Numbered from the stretch's first letter, positions 8,004 through 17,477 are shown. The stretch is 64,000 nucleotides of DNA from UBA1447 sp964627535 (GCA_964627535.1 CAZVJW010000011.1:1-64000), one strand, 5' to 3'. The notes: generated by a model not told the origin, from the letters alone. Numbers and translations are program-made.

Positions 8004-9415
8004 TATATCAGCCTTTCCAAACCTGTTATGTCATATTCCTCGCCGAGGTTTTTCTTTGCAAGTGCCTCCTGAAGTTTATGGAAGCGTTTTTTGGTGACAG
8101 GGAACATAATTACGCCGAAAATAGATAAGGCAAGAAAAGCCGCAGGAATAATTGTCGACGAATTCTCAATAACCGAGGCGGTAGCTGTTCCCTGGTCATA
8201 ACCGGAGAGTTTAAGTACAAAGCTGACAAGCCACATTCCCACAGCAGAACCGAATTTTTGGAAAAACTGCGGCAGCGCGGTAATAATACCTTCGCGCCTT
8301 TCACCGCTTACAAATTCATCAACCTCAACCAAATCGTATGCCATTGAGTAGAATACTGTCCAGAAACAGGCGGCTCCGACAGCCATAAAGAATGCGTCGT
8401 ATATAAGCATAGTCAAGGAATTAATTCCGATTATTTTCCCCGCAACGAGCCCTGCACAGGATATACCGAAAAACACGATGGTCGCAAAACGCCTGTCTTT
8501 AATCTCCGCTACCTTAGTAACAATCGGCGTAAGCAGGGCGATAGTAGCGACCAGCACAACAATGACGATAACCATCATGTTATCTTTTTCACTCTTGTCA
8601 TACATTCCCAGACATTTCTCAATAATATACATAAAATTAGACTGTATCATGGATGAGGCTATCAGGAAAGTGAACACAAACAGTACAAACCATTTAAACG
8701 GCTTGATTTTTAACACTTCGATAAACGAACGGAAGATATCTTTCGCACTTCTTCTTTCCCCTGTTGAAACACCTTCGGCTTTTTTCAAAGTGACATTTTT
8801 TAACGATTTAACAGCAATAACCGCAAAAATCATTGAAAGCAGACTCAGAACAATCGCCGTTCCCAGCCATCCCATTCTGGCTGAAAAACCCAATCCGATA
8901 ATAACACCCGGCAGAACGGCGGGCAGCGCGTTGCCGGTAAAGATGCCTGCCGCGTTAATAAGGGCGCTTGTTCCCCTTATATCCGTTCTTTCATCATAGT
9001 CGGGTGTAATTTCCGCAACAACCGCATAATAAGGGATGGTGTAAACGGTGTATGCAAGCCAAAACAGCATTGTGAAGGCAAGGTAATAAATGAACTTGCC
9101 TACCTGCCCAAACAAACCGATATCGGTGAAGCAAGCGACTATCAGAATTGCCATCGGAAAAGCTGCCCTAAACATGAACTTGCGTTTGTCGGCACCCTCT
9201 TTATCAGAAAGAGCTCCGATAATCGGGTCTGCAACAGCATCCCAAACGACTGAAACAAAAGCAATGGTACCGGCAAGCATGCTGGGCAGCTTTACTACAT
9301 CGGTTAAAAAAAATAGATAATAGGTGAAGAACAAATTATACATTAAGGATTCGGCGATAATTCCGCTGCAATAGCCGATTTTGCTTTTTGTGGTCAGGCT
9401 TTTTACTTTTGCCAT
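8003..9415 (-). CDS. GPH-family sugar:cation symporter (MFS)
   Basis: About 470 residues with some twelve hydrophobic segments and the glycoside-pentoside-hexuronide symporter hallmarks: an early WDAVADPIIGALSDK loop and conserved loops near helix 11. Such proteins bring sugars or glycosides across the membrane with H+ or Na+. The start is ATG 9415 (GGGAGGAC upstream). A C-terminal cytoplasmic tail EALAKKNLGEEYDITGLERL is also typical. It is transcribed divergently from another GPH symporter gene at 9589. The substrate cannot be read from sequence. Confidence 0.85.
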   Translation of the reverse strand: MAKVKSLTTKSKIGYCSGIIAESLMYNLFFTYYLFFLTDVVKLPSMLAGTIAFVSVVWDAVADPIIGALSDKEGADKRKFMFRAAFPMAILIVACFTDIGLFGQVGKFIYYLAFTMLFWLAYTVYTIPYYAVVAEITPDYDERTDIRGTSALINAAGIFTGNALPAVLPGVIIGLGFSARMGWLGTAIVLSLLSMIFAVIAVKSLKNVTLKKAEGVSTGERRSAKDIFRSFIEVLKIKPFKWFVLFVFTFLIASSMIQSNFMYIIEKCLGMYDKSEKDNMMVIVIVVLVATIALLTPIVTKVAEIKDRRFATIVFFGISCAGLVAGKIIGINSLTMLIYDAFFMAVGAACFWTVFYSMAYDLVEVDEFVSGERREGIITALPQFFQKFGSAVGMWLVSFVLKLSGYDQGTATASVIENSSTIIPAAFLALSIFGVIMFPVTKKRFHKLQEALAKKNLGEEYDITGLERLI

Positions 9416-9472
9416 GAATAGTCCTCCCATTTTTCAGAAAACTTCTGCAGTTTCTTCTTACAGCTTATGAAT

Positions 9473-9501
9473 ATTATACTTGCATATTTTTAACTTTGCA
9501 A
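9473..9501 (-). promoter_or_regulatory. promoter of the symporter gene at 8003-9415
   Basis: Minus strand TTGCAA (9501-9496), 17-bp spacer, perfect TATAAT (9478-9473), about 58 bases before the start at 9415. Confidence 0.65.
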
Positions 9502-9529
9502 TTCATTATTTCGAGTGTTAATCTTTTTA

Positions 9530-9557
9530 TTGTGTTTATTCTTATGTATGATATAAT
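9530..9557 (+). promoter_or_regulatory. promoter of the symporter/dehydrogenase pair
   Basis: TTGTGT (9530-9535), 16-bp spacer, TATAAT (9552-9557), 31 bases before the ATG at 9589. The -35 box is weak, so regulation by an activator is possible. Confidence 0.5.
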
Positions 9558-9588
9558 TTTAACAGTTATTTTATATTTTGGAGGTAAA

Positions 9589-11157
9589 ATGAACACAACC
9601 AACAAACTTAAAACCTACACCGGTACAGAAAAAACCATGTATCTTATCGGTATGGCGGGGCAGAATGTTATTTACAGCATCATCGGCGCCGCCCTTGCTT
9701 ATTATTTGCAGTTTACGCTTTTAATCCCGGCGTTTGTCGTGAGCACCATCATGGCCGTCGCCCGGGTTTGGGACGCTGTTAATGACCCGATGATGGGCAC
9801 AATTGTTGACAAAACCCGGTCCAAATGGGGCAAGTGCCGGCCGTATCTGTTGTTCGTTCCGTTACCGATTTTTATTATCACAGTGGCTTGCTTCACCAAT
9901 TTCGGCTTCTTTGACCCCGATATGGGTGTTTTTCAAGGTAAAAACGCCCTGATTGTCTTATGTGCCGCCGTCACCTATATTCTGTGGGGAATGTCTTACA
10001 CCGTCGGTGATATTCCGCTTTGGGGAATTACGGCGCTGATGACGGAAGACCAGCGGGACAGAAGCAAGCTGCTGTCCTATGCCCGTATTGCCGGGGGTAT
10101 CGGCGCCGGCATTACAATTGTGGCCATCCAGCCTGTTGCCCTGGGGCTGGGGGAACGGTTCGCGCCGTTATTTGAGGCAACGGATAAGGTGTCGAGCGCG
10201 GCGGCGGGCGAGCGCATGGGCTTTATCGCGGCGGCGGTGATTTTTGGTATTTTGGGCACGGTCACCTTTCAAATGGCCGGTTTGTTTGCCCGCGAGCGGA
10301 TTCCCGCTTCCAAAGAAAAGCATACACTCAAAGAAAACTTTGCTTTGATGTGGACGAATAAACCGTTCCGTCAAATTTTGCTTTCCGGTATTTTCGGCAG
10401 CCCCAAGCAGCTGCTTTCACTCGCTGCTATGCCGCTGGTTACCTACTATTACGCGAGCAAAGACCCAAGGCAGGCAATTATTTATATGGCGTCCATGGCG
10501 GGCGGGCTTTTTCTCGGGCAGTTCATTGCCATGGGGCTGGTCCCCAAGCTGCTGAAAAAAGTGTCGAAAAAGAACGCTTATAATTATGCCAATCTTTTTG
10601 CGGCTATTCCCTACTTTACCATTTTTATCCTGTACCTGATTGGCCGAAACAATCTTATTCATCCCGGTTACCTCGTTATCAGCTGGTTCCTGTTCGCCTT
10701 CGGCGGCGCGACAAACGGGATCACCATCGTTCTGCAGTCACTGATGATCGCGGACGCGGTGGATTATGAGGAGTATCACAACGGAATAAGGCCGGACGGC
10801 GTGTTTTTTTCCGGCCAAACCTTCATCGCTAAAATGACAACCGGCATCGCGACCATCCTCAGCGGCATCGCTTACACCATTGTTGGTTTTTCGGACGCGA
10901 AGGTGGGGGAACTCAATGATTTTATTGCAGCGGGGGGCATCCCGCGGGACAATCCGAAATATGATGTGTATATTATGCTGCTGTTTTTCCTGGTCTCGGT
11001 TCCGCCGGCAATCGGCAGCCTGTTATCCGTCATCCCCACATGGCACTACTGCCTGGACGATGACGAGCATACCAGAATTTTAAGCGAACTCAATAAACGG
11101 CGGCACGCGACAGAGGAAAATACGCTTGGTATTTCAGATGGTAACTCAGCAGAATAA
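9589..11157 (+). CDS. GPH-family sugar:cation symporter (MFS)
   Basis: About 522 residues, a long member of the GPH symporter family. It shows WDAVNDPMMGTIVDKTRSKW after the second helix, GDIPLWGITALMT, and EEYHNGIRPDGVFFSGQTF near helix 10-11. The start is ATG 9589 (TTGGAGGT upstream); the frame is open further upstream but without support. The dehydrogenase gene at 11184 begins 26 bases after the stop, so sugar uptake and oxidation are probably coupled. G/C-rich codons are used more than in the neighbouring acetyltransferase and PP2C genes. Confidence 0.87.
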   Translation: MNTTNKLKTYTGTEKTMYLIGMAGQNVIYSIIGAALAYYLQFTLLIPAFVVSTIMAVARVWDAVNDPMMGTIVDKTRSKWGKCRPYLLFVPLPIFIITVACFTNFGFFDPDMGVFQGKNALIVLCAAVTYILWGMSYTVGDIPLWGITALMTEDQRDRSKLLSYARIAGGIGAGITIVAIQPVALGLGERFAPLFEATDKVSSAAAGERMGFIAAAVIFGILGTVTFQMAGLFARERIPASKEKHTLKENFALMWTNKPFRQILLSGIFGSPKQLLSLAAMPLVTYYYASKDPRQAIIYMASMAGGLFLGQFIAMGLVPKLLKKVSKKNAYNYANLFAAIPYFTIFILYLIGRNNLIHPGYLVISWFLFAFGGATNGITIVLQSLMIADAVDYEEYHNGIRPDGVFFSGQTFIAKMTTGIATILSGIAYTIVGFSDAKVGELNDFIAAGGIPRDNPKYDVYIMLLFFLVSVPPAIGSLLSVIPTWHYCLDDDEHTRILSELNKRRHATEENTLGISDGNSAE

Positions 11158-11183
11158 CCTGTATGCAAAGAACGGGGGATATT

Positions 11184-12479
11184 ATGGTTAAGATAGCGGT
11201 GATCGGCGTGGGTGCGCGCGGGCTCGAATACATGAGCTTTGTTAAATACTTCCATAAAAAGGAAGCGGAAATTGTCGCCATCTGCGACTATAACCCCGTC
11301 CGGCTCGCTGAAGCAGCCAAACGTTTCAAGCTGCCGGAGGACAAATGTTTTGCGTGCGAAGACGATTTTTTCGGCGCGGGCAAGCTGGCGGATGCTATAT
11401 TCATCTGTACGCAGGATAAATCGCACTATGGCCACGCCTTAAAGGCGCTTGATACCGGTTATAATATCATGATGGAAAAGCCTGTGTCAAACCGTATTAC
11501 AGAATGTGAAGACCTGGCGGAAATGGCAAAAGCAAAGGGCGTGTATCTGGTGGTCTGCCATGTGCTGCGCTATTCAAATTATTATAAAAAAATCAAAGAG
11601 ATTTTAAGAAGCGGGGAACTCGGTGAAATCGTCAGCATCAACCACAGCGAAAGCGTCGCTTATTTCCACTTTGCCCACAGCTTTGTGCGGGGCAACTGGC
11701 ATAACGAGGCGGCATCCAACCCCTCGCTTCTGGCAAAGTGCTGCCACGACATCGACCTGCTGCAGTGGTTCATGAACGCCGAATGCAAAAGCGTTTCGTC
11801 CGTGGGTTCACTCACTTATTTCAAAAAAGAAAACGCGCCCGAAGGCGCGGCCAAAAGATGTTTGGACGGCTGCAAGGTGAAAGCAATTTGCCCCTACGAT
11901 GCCGAAAGATTATATATCACCGACCCGTTTTACAAGGCCACCTTTATCAAATATATGGGCAGGGAACTGACCGATAAAGTTAAAAGCTCCAAGGCAGAGA
12001 AATATGAGGCGCTGAAAACAGGGGATTACGGCAAATGTGTTTATTTTTGCGACAACGATGTGGTTGACCATCAGGAAGTCACCATGGACTTCGGCGATGG
12101 CAAAACCGTTGTGCACACCATGAGCGCCTTTACGGATAAAATGTTCCGGAAAACGCATATCACCTGCACCAAGGGCGAGATCATCGGGCAGGACAATGAA
12201 ACAAAAATAACCGTCAATATTTTCGGCAAGGGCGGCAAAAAGGTGCGCATGAAAACTGTTGCGGCCGGCGGGCATGTGGAGGGCGACATGCGGCTGATTA
12301 CAAGCTTCATTAAACTCATGAACGGCACGCCGGAAAATGAAGAGGATGTCACCTTCATCGATGCCACCATCCCGAGCCACAAAATCATTATGGCAGCGGA
12401 ACAATCGCGGCATAGCGGCGGGGTTCCGGTTGCTTTGACTGGGTTTGTGCAGAGTGAAAATCAGATAGACATAAAATGA
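11184..12479 (+). CDS. Gfo/Idh/MocA-family oxidoreductase
   Basis: About 431 residues. The N-terminal Rossmann fold begins KIAVIGVGARGLEY, and EKPVSNR around residue 100 carries the Lys of the conserved EKP motif. The family oxidises or reduces sugars, inositols and related compounds with NAD(P). The middle holds a Cys-rich insertion (CLDGCKVKAICPYDAERLY) seen in one subgroup of clostridial members and possibly metal-binding. ATG 11184 has GGGGG about seven bases upstream. It forms a two-gene unit with the GPH symporter before it. Confidence 0.85.
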   Translation: MVKIAVIGVGARGLEYMSFVKYFHKKEAEIVAICDYNPVRLAEAAKRFKLPEDKCFACEDDFFGAGKLADAIFICTQDKSHYGHALKALDTGYNIMMEKPVSNRITECEDLAEMAKAKGVYLVVCHVLRYSNYYKKIKEILRSGELGEIVSINHSESVAYFHFAHSFVRGNWHNEAASNPSLLAKCCHDIDLLQWFMNAECKSVSSVGSLTYFKKENAPEGAAKRCLDGCKVKAICPYDAERLYITDPFYKATFIKYMGRELTDKVKSSKAEKYEALKTGDYGKCVYFCDNDVVDHQEVTMDFGDGKTVVHTMSAFTDKMFRKTHITCTKGEIIGQDNETKITVNIFGKGGKKVRMKTVAAGGHVEGDMRLITSFIKLMNGTPENEEDVTFIDATIPSHKIIMAAEQSRHSGGVPVALTGFVQSENQIDIK

Positions 12480-12535
12480 ATTAAAGCGGGTTCGGACTGA
12501 ACCGCCCCCTGTCAAGTAGACAATCAAAACAAATT

Positions 12536-12577
12536 AAAAGCAGATGGTATGCTTTCCGAGTAGTTCATCTGCTTTTT
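12536..12577 (+). terminator. Rho-independent terminator
   Basis: AAAAGCAGATG pairs with CATCTGCTTTT across a 19-nt loop and ends in a T-run. It lies about 55 bases after the dehydrogenase stop. Confidence 0.7.
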
Positions 12578-12703
12578 ATTCGTCTGCAATTTATTTAATG
12601 CGAATCTGGATTTACTGATGCGGATGTTGTAAAATGGGGCTATACGCCGAAAATACATTGGTGTGCTTTGAGTGCGGGAAATTTATATTAACGGAGGTTA
12701 AAT

Positions 12704-13141
12704 ATGGATATTGTTATTCGTGAAATCGAGGAAAAGGATTATCCTGCGGTAACGACATTATTTATCAATGAGATACTGGGGAACAATAAAACTATCGACG
12801 ATTATAGCGATTATGTTGTCCTGTTTTTCAATACAATAAAAAATGATAAAAACTATAAAACATTCGTAGCTTTATTGAACAATAATGTAATAGGTTTTAT
12901 TTCCACGGTAACGATGTTTTGGGTAGCGTCGGGATGTATGTTCATTCAGTGCATTGCTGTTAAAAATGAATACCAGAATAAGGGTATAGGCACAAAACTC
13001 CTCAAACAAACAGAGGATTACGCTAAGGCAAAAGGAATAACCGGCACAGGACTGCAAAGTGGGGTTCAGCGCACCGCCGCTCACGCCTTTTATGAACATA
13101 ATGGTTATATCAAATCGTACTATTTTTATAAAAATTTTTAA
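12704..13141 (+). CDS. GNAT-family N-acetyltransferase
   Basis: A 145-residue single-domain acetyltransferase. The acetyl-CoA pyrophosphate loop is seen in VKNEYQNKGIGTKLLKQTE (residues about 86-104), and the C-terminal FYEHNGY is standard for the family. GGAGG precedes the ATG. The acceptor is unknown; it could be a small molecule or a protein N-terminus. The gene is A/T-richer than the symporter/dehydrogenase pair before it. Confidence 0.85.
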   Translation: MDIVIREIEEKDYPAVTTLFINEILGNNKTIDDYSDYVVLFFNTIKNDKNYKTFVALLNNNVIGFISTVTMFWVASGCMFIQCIAVKNEYQNKGIGTKLLKQTEDYAKAKGITGTGLQSGVQRTAAHAFYEHNGYIKSYYFYKNF

Positions 13142-13178
13142 CTCAATGATTCTGTCGTGTTGCATAACACGCGAGACC

Positions 13179-13192
13179 CGTTCCCTTGTGTC
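13179..13192 (+). repeat. 14-bp direct repeat, left copy
   Basis: CGTTCCCTTGTGTC occurs here and again at 14156-14169. The two copies enclose the 103-bp element at 13266-13368 and the PP2C gene. A small hairpin CGTGTT/AACACG lies just before this copy and another GCAGTTTT/AAAACTGC at 13230-13248. Confidence 0.6.
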
Positions 13193-13265
13193 GATTAAAG
13201 GAGTCTATTATTTGCGACAACCACATGATGCAGTTTTTTCAAAACTGCGGAATTTGCTTTATGTA

Positions 13266-13368
13266 ATATTAATTCACGATTAAAAAACCTCTAAAAAACC
13301 AAGCAAAAGCTTTGATTTATGAGGTTTTATAAGGATTTTTTAGTTAGGTTTTTATGAGTAATTAGTAT
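13266..13368 (+). repeat. 103-bp inverted-repeat element, copy 1
   Basis: One of three copies in the window, all 103 bp long (others at 42507-42609, inverted, and 61245-61347). Ends are imperfect inverted repeats related to ATACTAATT; the centre shares AAGCAAAAGCTTTGATTTAT. This copy has diverged at the left tip (ATATTAATT). No coding capacity; it looks like a MITE moved by an absent transposase. Confidence 0.8.
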
Positions 13369-13406
13369 AAGGTTGTTTATATTATGTGTATGTGAGGGGT
13401 AGGATT

Positions 13407-14147
13407 ATGTCTATATGCTTTGGGAGCAGTATTGTCGGAACGAGTGGAATAAACGGTGATATGTTTTATATATCGCCAGATAATACTACACTTTTATTAT
13501 CTGATGGTGCGTCAGGCGCAGGCAACGAAGGCAAAGTTGTGATGTCAAAATGTTGCGTCAGAAATATTGATGAAAATCCCTTCGGTTCTTCAGGTTTATC
13601 ACCGAAAGTATACCTTGAAAGAATGATATGGAAAATTAATAACGATTTAATTGACATATCACAAAAAAGTAAAACATACACATTTGGAACTCTTGTTATT
13701 TGTGTAATACACAATAATATAGCGACTTTTGCGTCTGTTGGCGATTCGCCTGCATATTATATTCATAATGATATAATCAAAAGAGTGGCAAGAACAAAAA
13801 AGACTTATCAAAATTTAATTAAAATGGGTTTGTTTACAGAAGAACAGGCAGAAGAATATATACATCAATTACCAGAACATATGTGGTCAATGTTTGACAG
13901 ATTTATACCTATGGTTGTGCCTGTATATTCAATGGAAGAAATAGAAATTGAAAGCGGAGATATTCTAGCCATATGCTGTGACGGAGTAAGCGATTACCTG
14001 AAACCAGAAGAAATAAAGCAACTTATTAGACCGGATAAGTTGATTGATAGTGTTAACACGATTATCAATGCAGCAAAAAGCAACTCTATTAAGAAACGAA
14101 ATAAAAATCAATATGATGATATAACAATTGTTTTATATCGCCATTAA
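13407..14147 (+). CDS. PP2C-family protein phosphatase
   Basis: About 246 residues with the PP2C metal-binding motifs in order: LLLSDGASGAGNEGK near the N-terminus, FASVGDSPAYYI in the middle, ILAICCDGVSDYL, and the C-terminal QYDDITIVLY. These predict a Mn/Mg-dependent Ser/Thr phosphatase acting in the cytoplasm. No transmembrane segment is seen. ATG 13407 follows GAGGGGTAGG. No partner kinase is adjacent. The gene is A/T-rich and flanked by 14-bp direct repeats, which hints at acquisition. Confidence 0.82.
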   Translation: MSICFGSSIVGTSGINGDMFYISPDNTTLLLSDGASGAGNEGKVVMSKCCVRNIDENPFGSSGLSPKVYLERMIWKINNDLIDISQKSKTYTFGTLVICVIHNNIATFASVGDSPAYYIHNDIIKRVARTKKTYQNLIKMGLFTEEQAEEYIHQLPEHMWSMFDRFIPMVVPVYSMEEIEIESGDILAICCDGVSDYLKPEEIKQLIRPDKLIDSVNTIINAAKSNSIKKRNKNQYDDITIVLYRH

Positions 14148-14155
14148 CACTCTGC

Positions 14156-14169
14156 CGTTCCCTTGTGTC
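14156..14169 (+). repeat. 14-bp direct repeat, right copy
   Basis: Second exact copy of CGTTCCCTTGTGTC (first at 13179-13192), just after the PP2C stop codon. Confidence 0.6.
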
Positions 14170-14186
14170 CGTAAGAATAATATAAA

Positions 14187-14220
14187 AGGGGTTGTCTCAA
14201 ATCCGTTTAAGACAACCCCT
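14187..14220. terminator. bidirectional terminator
   Basis: AGGGGTTGTCT and AGACAACCCCT are perfect inverse complements with a 12-nt loop and lie between the convergent PP2C and uracil-DNA glycosylase genes. Confidence 0.75.
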
Positions 14221-14231
14221 TGCTGATTTTG

Positions 14232-14804
14232 TCAATATGTTCTCTCGCAAAGCTCGTTGATTTTATCTCTCAGCTTTAAAAAATCCTCAAAAGCTTCCGG
14301 CTTCCTGCGCGGGTCCCGGAGAAGGGCGGCAGGGTGGAAAGTCCCCATAAAAAGGATACCGCTTTTATCAATAAATTTCCCGTGCTCCGTTGTCACCTTA
14401 AAATCCGGTGAAATCAGCCGTTGGGCGGAAATTCGCCCGAGGCAGACGATTATTTTAGGGCGCATAAGTCGCACTTGATCCCGAAGCCATTCAATGCATG
14501 CCTCCTGCTCTTCAGGCAGGGGGTCTCTGTTTTTCGGCGGACGGCATTTGACAATGTTCGCGATATAGATGTTGGTATGCCGGTCAAGTTCAACACAGAC
14601 AAGGAATTTGTCCAGCAGCTGGCCGGCTCTGCCGACAAACGGTTCACCGCTCAGATCCTCCTGCTCGCCCGGCCCTTCGCCGATAAAAAGCACCTCGGCG
14701 TTTTCCGTTCCCACGCCGAAAACCACATTGGTCCGTGTTTTGCTCAGTCCGCATTTTTTGCATAAAACGCAGTTGTTACTCAGGTCTTCCCAATTATTAT
14801 ACAT
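14232..14804 (-). CDS. uracil-DNA glycosylase, family 4
   Basis: About 190 residues of the family 4 (iron-sulfur) uracil-DNA glycosylase type. The N-terminal CVLCKKCGLSKTR and later IVKCRPPKNRDP with EACIEWL provide the cluster cysteines. FIGEGPGEQEDLSGEPFVG is the uracil-binding/catalytic loop, and GTFHPAALLR the DNA-contacting His motif. The enzyme removes uracil from DNA in base-excision repair. I take ATG 14804 (AAGGTG upstream); a GTG four codons earlier, overlapping the stop of the previous gene, is an alternative. Its position at the end of a cell-envelope gene pair is odd. Confidence 0.88.
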   Translation of the reverse strand: MYNNWEDLSNNCVLCKKCGLSKTRTNVVFGVGTENAEVLFIGEGPGEQEDLSGEPFVGRAGQLLDKFLVCVELDRHTNIYIANIVKCRPPKNRDPLPEEQEACIEWLRDQVRLMRPKIIVCLGRISAQRLISPDFKVTTEHGKFIDKSGILFMGTFHPAALLRDPRRKPEAFEDFLKLRDKINELCERTY

Positions 14805-14812
14805 TTGTTCAT

Positions 14813-16054
14813 TCACCTTTCAGGGTTAAAATCGAAAAATTCGGAATGCGACAGTGCGGTTATTGAGTAAAGCATTAGCACCGCATCCGGTTTAAATTCA
14901 TCTATGTAATCCGTAATCGAGTCTTTGAAATACCGGGGATCAATAGTCCTGAGTTCTTTGCAGGCTGCAAGAGAGAAAAACGGTGCAAGCGTGTTGGAGA
15001 ATGAATCACGGATAACAAGAATTTTTTTCCCCTCGATGTTGTTGTTTAGATATGTTGAAACACAATATTCTGCTCCGGAATAAGTTTGATAGGTGTTGCT
15101 GTCGAAATAATTCTTTTTATCAAAATTTTCCCTAAAAATTACGGTATTCTCAAAACTGCCGGTCCTGTTCTGAACCAACCCGCCTATCCCGTAATAAGCG
15201 CAGATGATATCTGTCTCGTATTTTGGCAGAATTAAATTGAAATCATCGGTACCGGCAAAGTATTGTCCGACACGTTTGCCTTGGCTTCCCAAAAACCAGT
15301 TTTTGTATAAGGTTGTGCTGAAATTGCTTTTATCAAGCAGAGTAAGATCAATTTGGAAGCCATAATCGCTGTTTAATTTTCCGGAAATTTTATCGGCAGC
15401 CCATAATGCGGTTTCGGGCTTCCAGTGGTGGTCGGTTCGGAAGAAGATAGAATTATAATCAAGTCCGTCCCGGTGAATTTCTTCGCGCAAATCAAAGGTG
15501 GCAACTCCCCGGATTTTTAGAGCCGTAATCATTTGATTCATATTTTCCGCTGAATAATCATATATTCCTTTCGGTAATTGATTGTTAAATTCGTTAATTT
15601 TACAAGGAAGCTGAACATAAAGAAGCTGGATTCCTTTTGTTTTCAGGACTGCATGAAGGTTCGCGGTTTGGTCGGCTTTTAAAGACAAGTCATCCGCCTT
15701 TTTCATTATGAACGACAGTGAGCCGTTACCAAGCTTGACTATATTATTCGATGAATCCACGGGATCATAAACATACTTGCTGCCAACAACTTTTTGCGCA
15801 AATCCGTATACATTAATAAATCCGTTCCTTTCAAAAATCTTGTCATCAACAGATTCTATTGTTTCGTATGCGGTTAAAATTAACGATTTCACTTTTGACG
15901 TTATACCGGTGTTGCCGTTGAGATAAGCGATGTAAATATTTCTATAACCTTCTCTGCCGTCATATATTTTTATCGCTGTTCCTGCACATACAGTGAAAAT
16001 AAGGCAAATAAAAACGACTGCAATCACATAATGGTGATTAATCTTGTTTTTCAC
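14813..16054 (-). CDS. DHHW/AlgX-like acetyltransferase-associated protein
   Basis: About 413 residues with one N-terminal membrane segment (YVIAVVFICLIFTVCAGTA) and a large extracellular part. The latter has FFRTDHHWKPETALWAA, the DHHW motif, and a later VIRDSFSNTLAPFF resembling the SGNH/AlgX catalytic block. Such proteins partner with MBOAT enzymes to O-acetylate polysaccharides outside the membrane. The start is GTG 16054 with AGAGGTG upstream, 10 bases after the MBOAT stop; the longer open frame overlaps that gene and is not used. The modified glycan is unknown. Confidence 0.78.
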   Translation of the reverse strand: MKNKINHHYVIAVVFICLIFTVCAGTAIKIYDGREGYRNIYIAYLNGNTGITSKVKSLILTAYETIESVDDKIFERNGFINVYGFAQKVVGSKYVYDPVDSSNNIVKLGNGSLSFIMKKADDLSLKADQTANLHAVLKTKGIQLLYVQLPCKINEFNNQLPKGIYDYSAENMNQMITALKIRGVATFDLREEIHRDGLDYNSIFFRTDHHWKPETALWAADKISGKLNSDYGFQIDLTLLDKSNFSTTLYKNWFLGSQGKRVGQYFAGTDDFNLILPKYETDIICAYYGIGGLVQNRTGSFENTVIFRENFDKKNYFDSNTYQTYSGAEYCVSTYLNNNIEGKKILVIRDSFSNTLAPFFSLAACKELRTIDPRYFKDSITDYIDEFKPDAVLMLYSITALSHSEFFDFNPER

Positions 16055-16064
16055 ACAGGCACCT

Positions 16065-17477
16065 CTAAAAATTAAAATAAATAAAGGGATTATAGGAACC
16101 TTTGATAATATAGGAAACCGCGGCAATGAAAAGAGCAAGAATACCCGTGACATATACAATATCGGAAGCCTTGAAACGGTTCCCGATTTTTTCGCGGATA
16201 AACTTTGCAACCGGCAGCGAAAACACAGCCGAACATACAATGAAAACAAAATTTTGCGACAAGTTGAATATAAAGGCGTCATCCAGGAGAGGATTTCCGC
16301 CCAACCCAAACATCGCCTTAAAATATTCCATCGCCGCAGTCAAGTTTTGCGTGCGGAAAAGCACCCAGCCGAACAGGACAAACATTATCGTGTAAATATA
16401 TTTCAGCCATCCGCACTTTTTAAGTTTATTTTCGAAATCGGTCAGCTTTTCGGCAGTGATAAGAACAAAGTACATTAAGCCCCAAACAATAAAGGTCCAG
16501 TTCGCGCCGTGCCAGACGCCGGTTAAAAACCAGACTATAAATAGGTTGAAAACCAAGCGAGCTTTTGATTTGACGCGGCTGCCGCCGAGCGGGAAATAGA
16601 CATAATCCCGGAACCATGTACCGAGCGAGATATGCCAGCGGCGCCAAAACTCCGAAATTGATTTCGAGATGTAAGGATAATTGAAATTTTCGAGGAAATG
16701 GAAACCGAACATCTTGCCCATACCGATAGCCATGTCGGAGTAACCGGAGAAATCAAAATATATCTGAAACGCATAGGCAAAAACACCAAGCCAGGCAAAG
16801 CTGATGGAAATCTTTCCGGTGCTGTCAAACGCATTGTCGGCAACAATGGCCATCGTGTTCGCGAGCAGTACTTTTTTAAGAAACCCTATAATAAAACGTG
16901 TTACGCCCGAAGTAAAATCATCGAGCGTTTCTTTGCGGTTTTTTATTTCGGCAGCAATCGTCTCATAACGGACTATTGGGCCGGCAATAAGCTGCGGGAA
17001 AAATGCGACATAAAGCCCGACATACATCGGATTATTTTGAACTTCCCCGACGCCTCTGTTGACATCCAGCACATAGGAAAATGCTTGAAAGGTGAAGAAC
17101 GAAATGCCGATAGGCAAAGCGATTACCGGAATATGGATGCCCAGCCCGAAAAGGCTGTTTATATTGCTGAGTGAAAACATCAGATATTTAAAAATGAACA
17201 TGATGCCGAGGTTGAAAAGGGTAGCAAGCGCAATAAAGGAGCGGACAGCTGCCTTGCTTGCCTTGTACTTGTGAACCAAAAGCCCAAAAAACCAGTTTGT
17301 CATAATCGAAAGCATCATCACAAGAACAAACTTCGGCTCTCCCCAGGCATAGAAGAAAAGAGATGCAAAAAGCAAAAAAATGTTTTGCATCAAGCGGCTT
17401 TTCTTGAACAAAACATAGTAGCAAAAAATGACGGCGGGGAGGAAAAAGAACAGAAAAATGGAGCTTGAAAAAAGCAT
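16065..17477 (-). CDS. MBOAT-family O-acyltransferase (AlgI/DltB-like)
   Basis: A 470-residue protein with about eleven membrane segments and the AlgI signature: FFPQLIAGPIVRYE, FWRRWHISLGTWFRDYVYFP and the catalytic His in FLTGVWHGANWTFIVWG. MBOAT enzymes pass acyl groups across the membrane to cell-surface polymers. AGGAGG before the ATG overlaps the carB stop codon (gap 15 bases), so it is probably read from the carAB transcript. The next gene is its usual DHHW/AlgX-like partner. Confidence 0.9.
   Translation of the reverse strand: MLFSSSIFLFFFLPAVIFCYYVLFKKSRLMQNIFLLFASLFFYAWGEPKFVLVMMLSIMTNWFFGLLVHKYKASKAAVRSFIALATLFNLGIMFIFKYLMFSLSNINSLFGLGIHIPVIALPIGISFFTFQAFSYVLDVNRGVGEVQNNPMYVGLYVAFFPQLIAGPIVRYETIAAEIKNRKETLDDFTSGVTRFIIGFLKKVLLANTMAIVADNAFDSTGKISISFAWLGVFAYAFQIYFDFSGYSDMAIGMGKMFGFHFLENFNYPYISKSISEFWRRWHISLGTWFRDYVYFPLGGSRVKSKARLVFNLFIVWFLTGVWHGANWTFIVWGLMYFVLITAEKLTDFENKLKKCGWLKYIYTIMFVLFGWVLFRTQNLTAAMEYFKAMFGLGGNPLLDDAFIFNLSQNFVFIVCSAVFSLPVAKFIREKIGNRFKASDIVYVTGILALFIAAVSYIIKGSYNPFIYFNF

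Noticed and set aside
13266..13368. 103-bp elements as insertion sequences
   Set aside because: Too short to encode a transposase; treated as MITE-like instead.
16055..16309. Upstream extension of the DHHW/AlgX-like protein
   Set aside because: It overlaps the MBOAT gene end by 250 bases; a GTG with a good ribosome site at 16054 explains the start.
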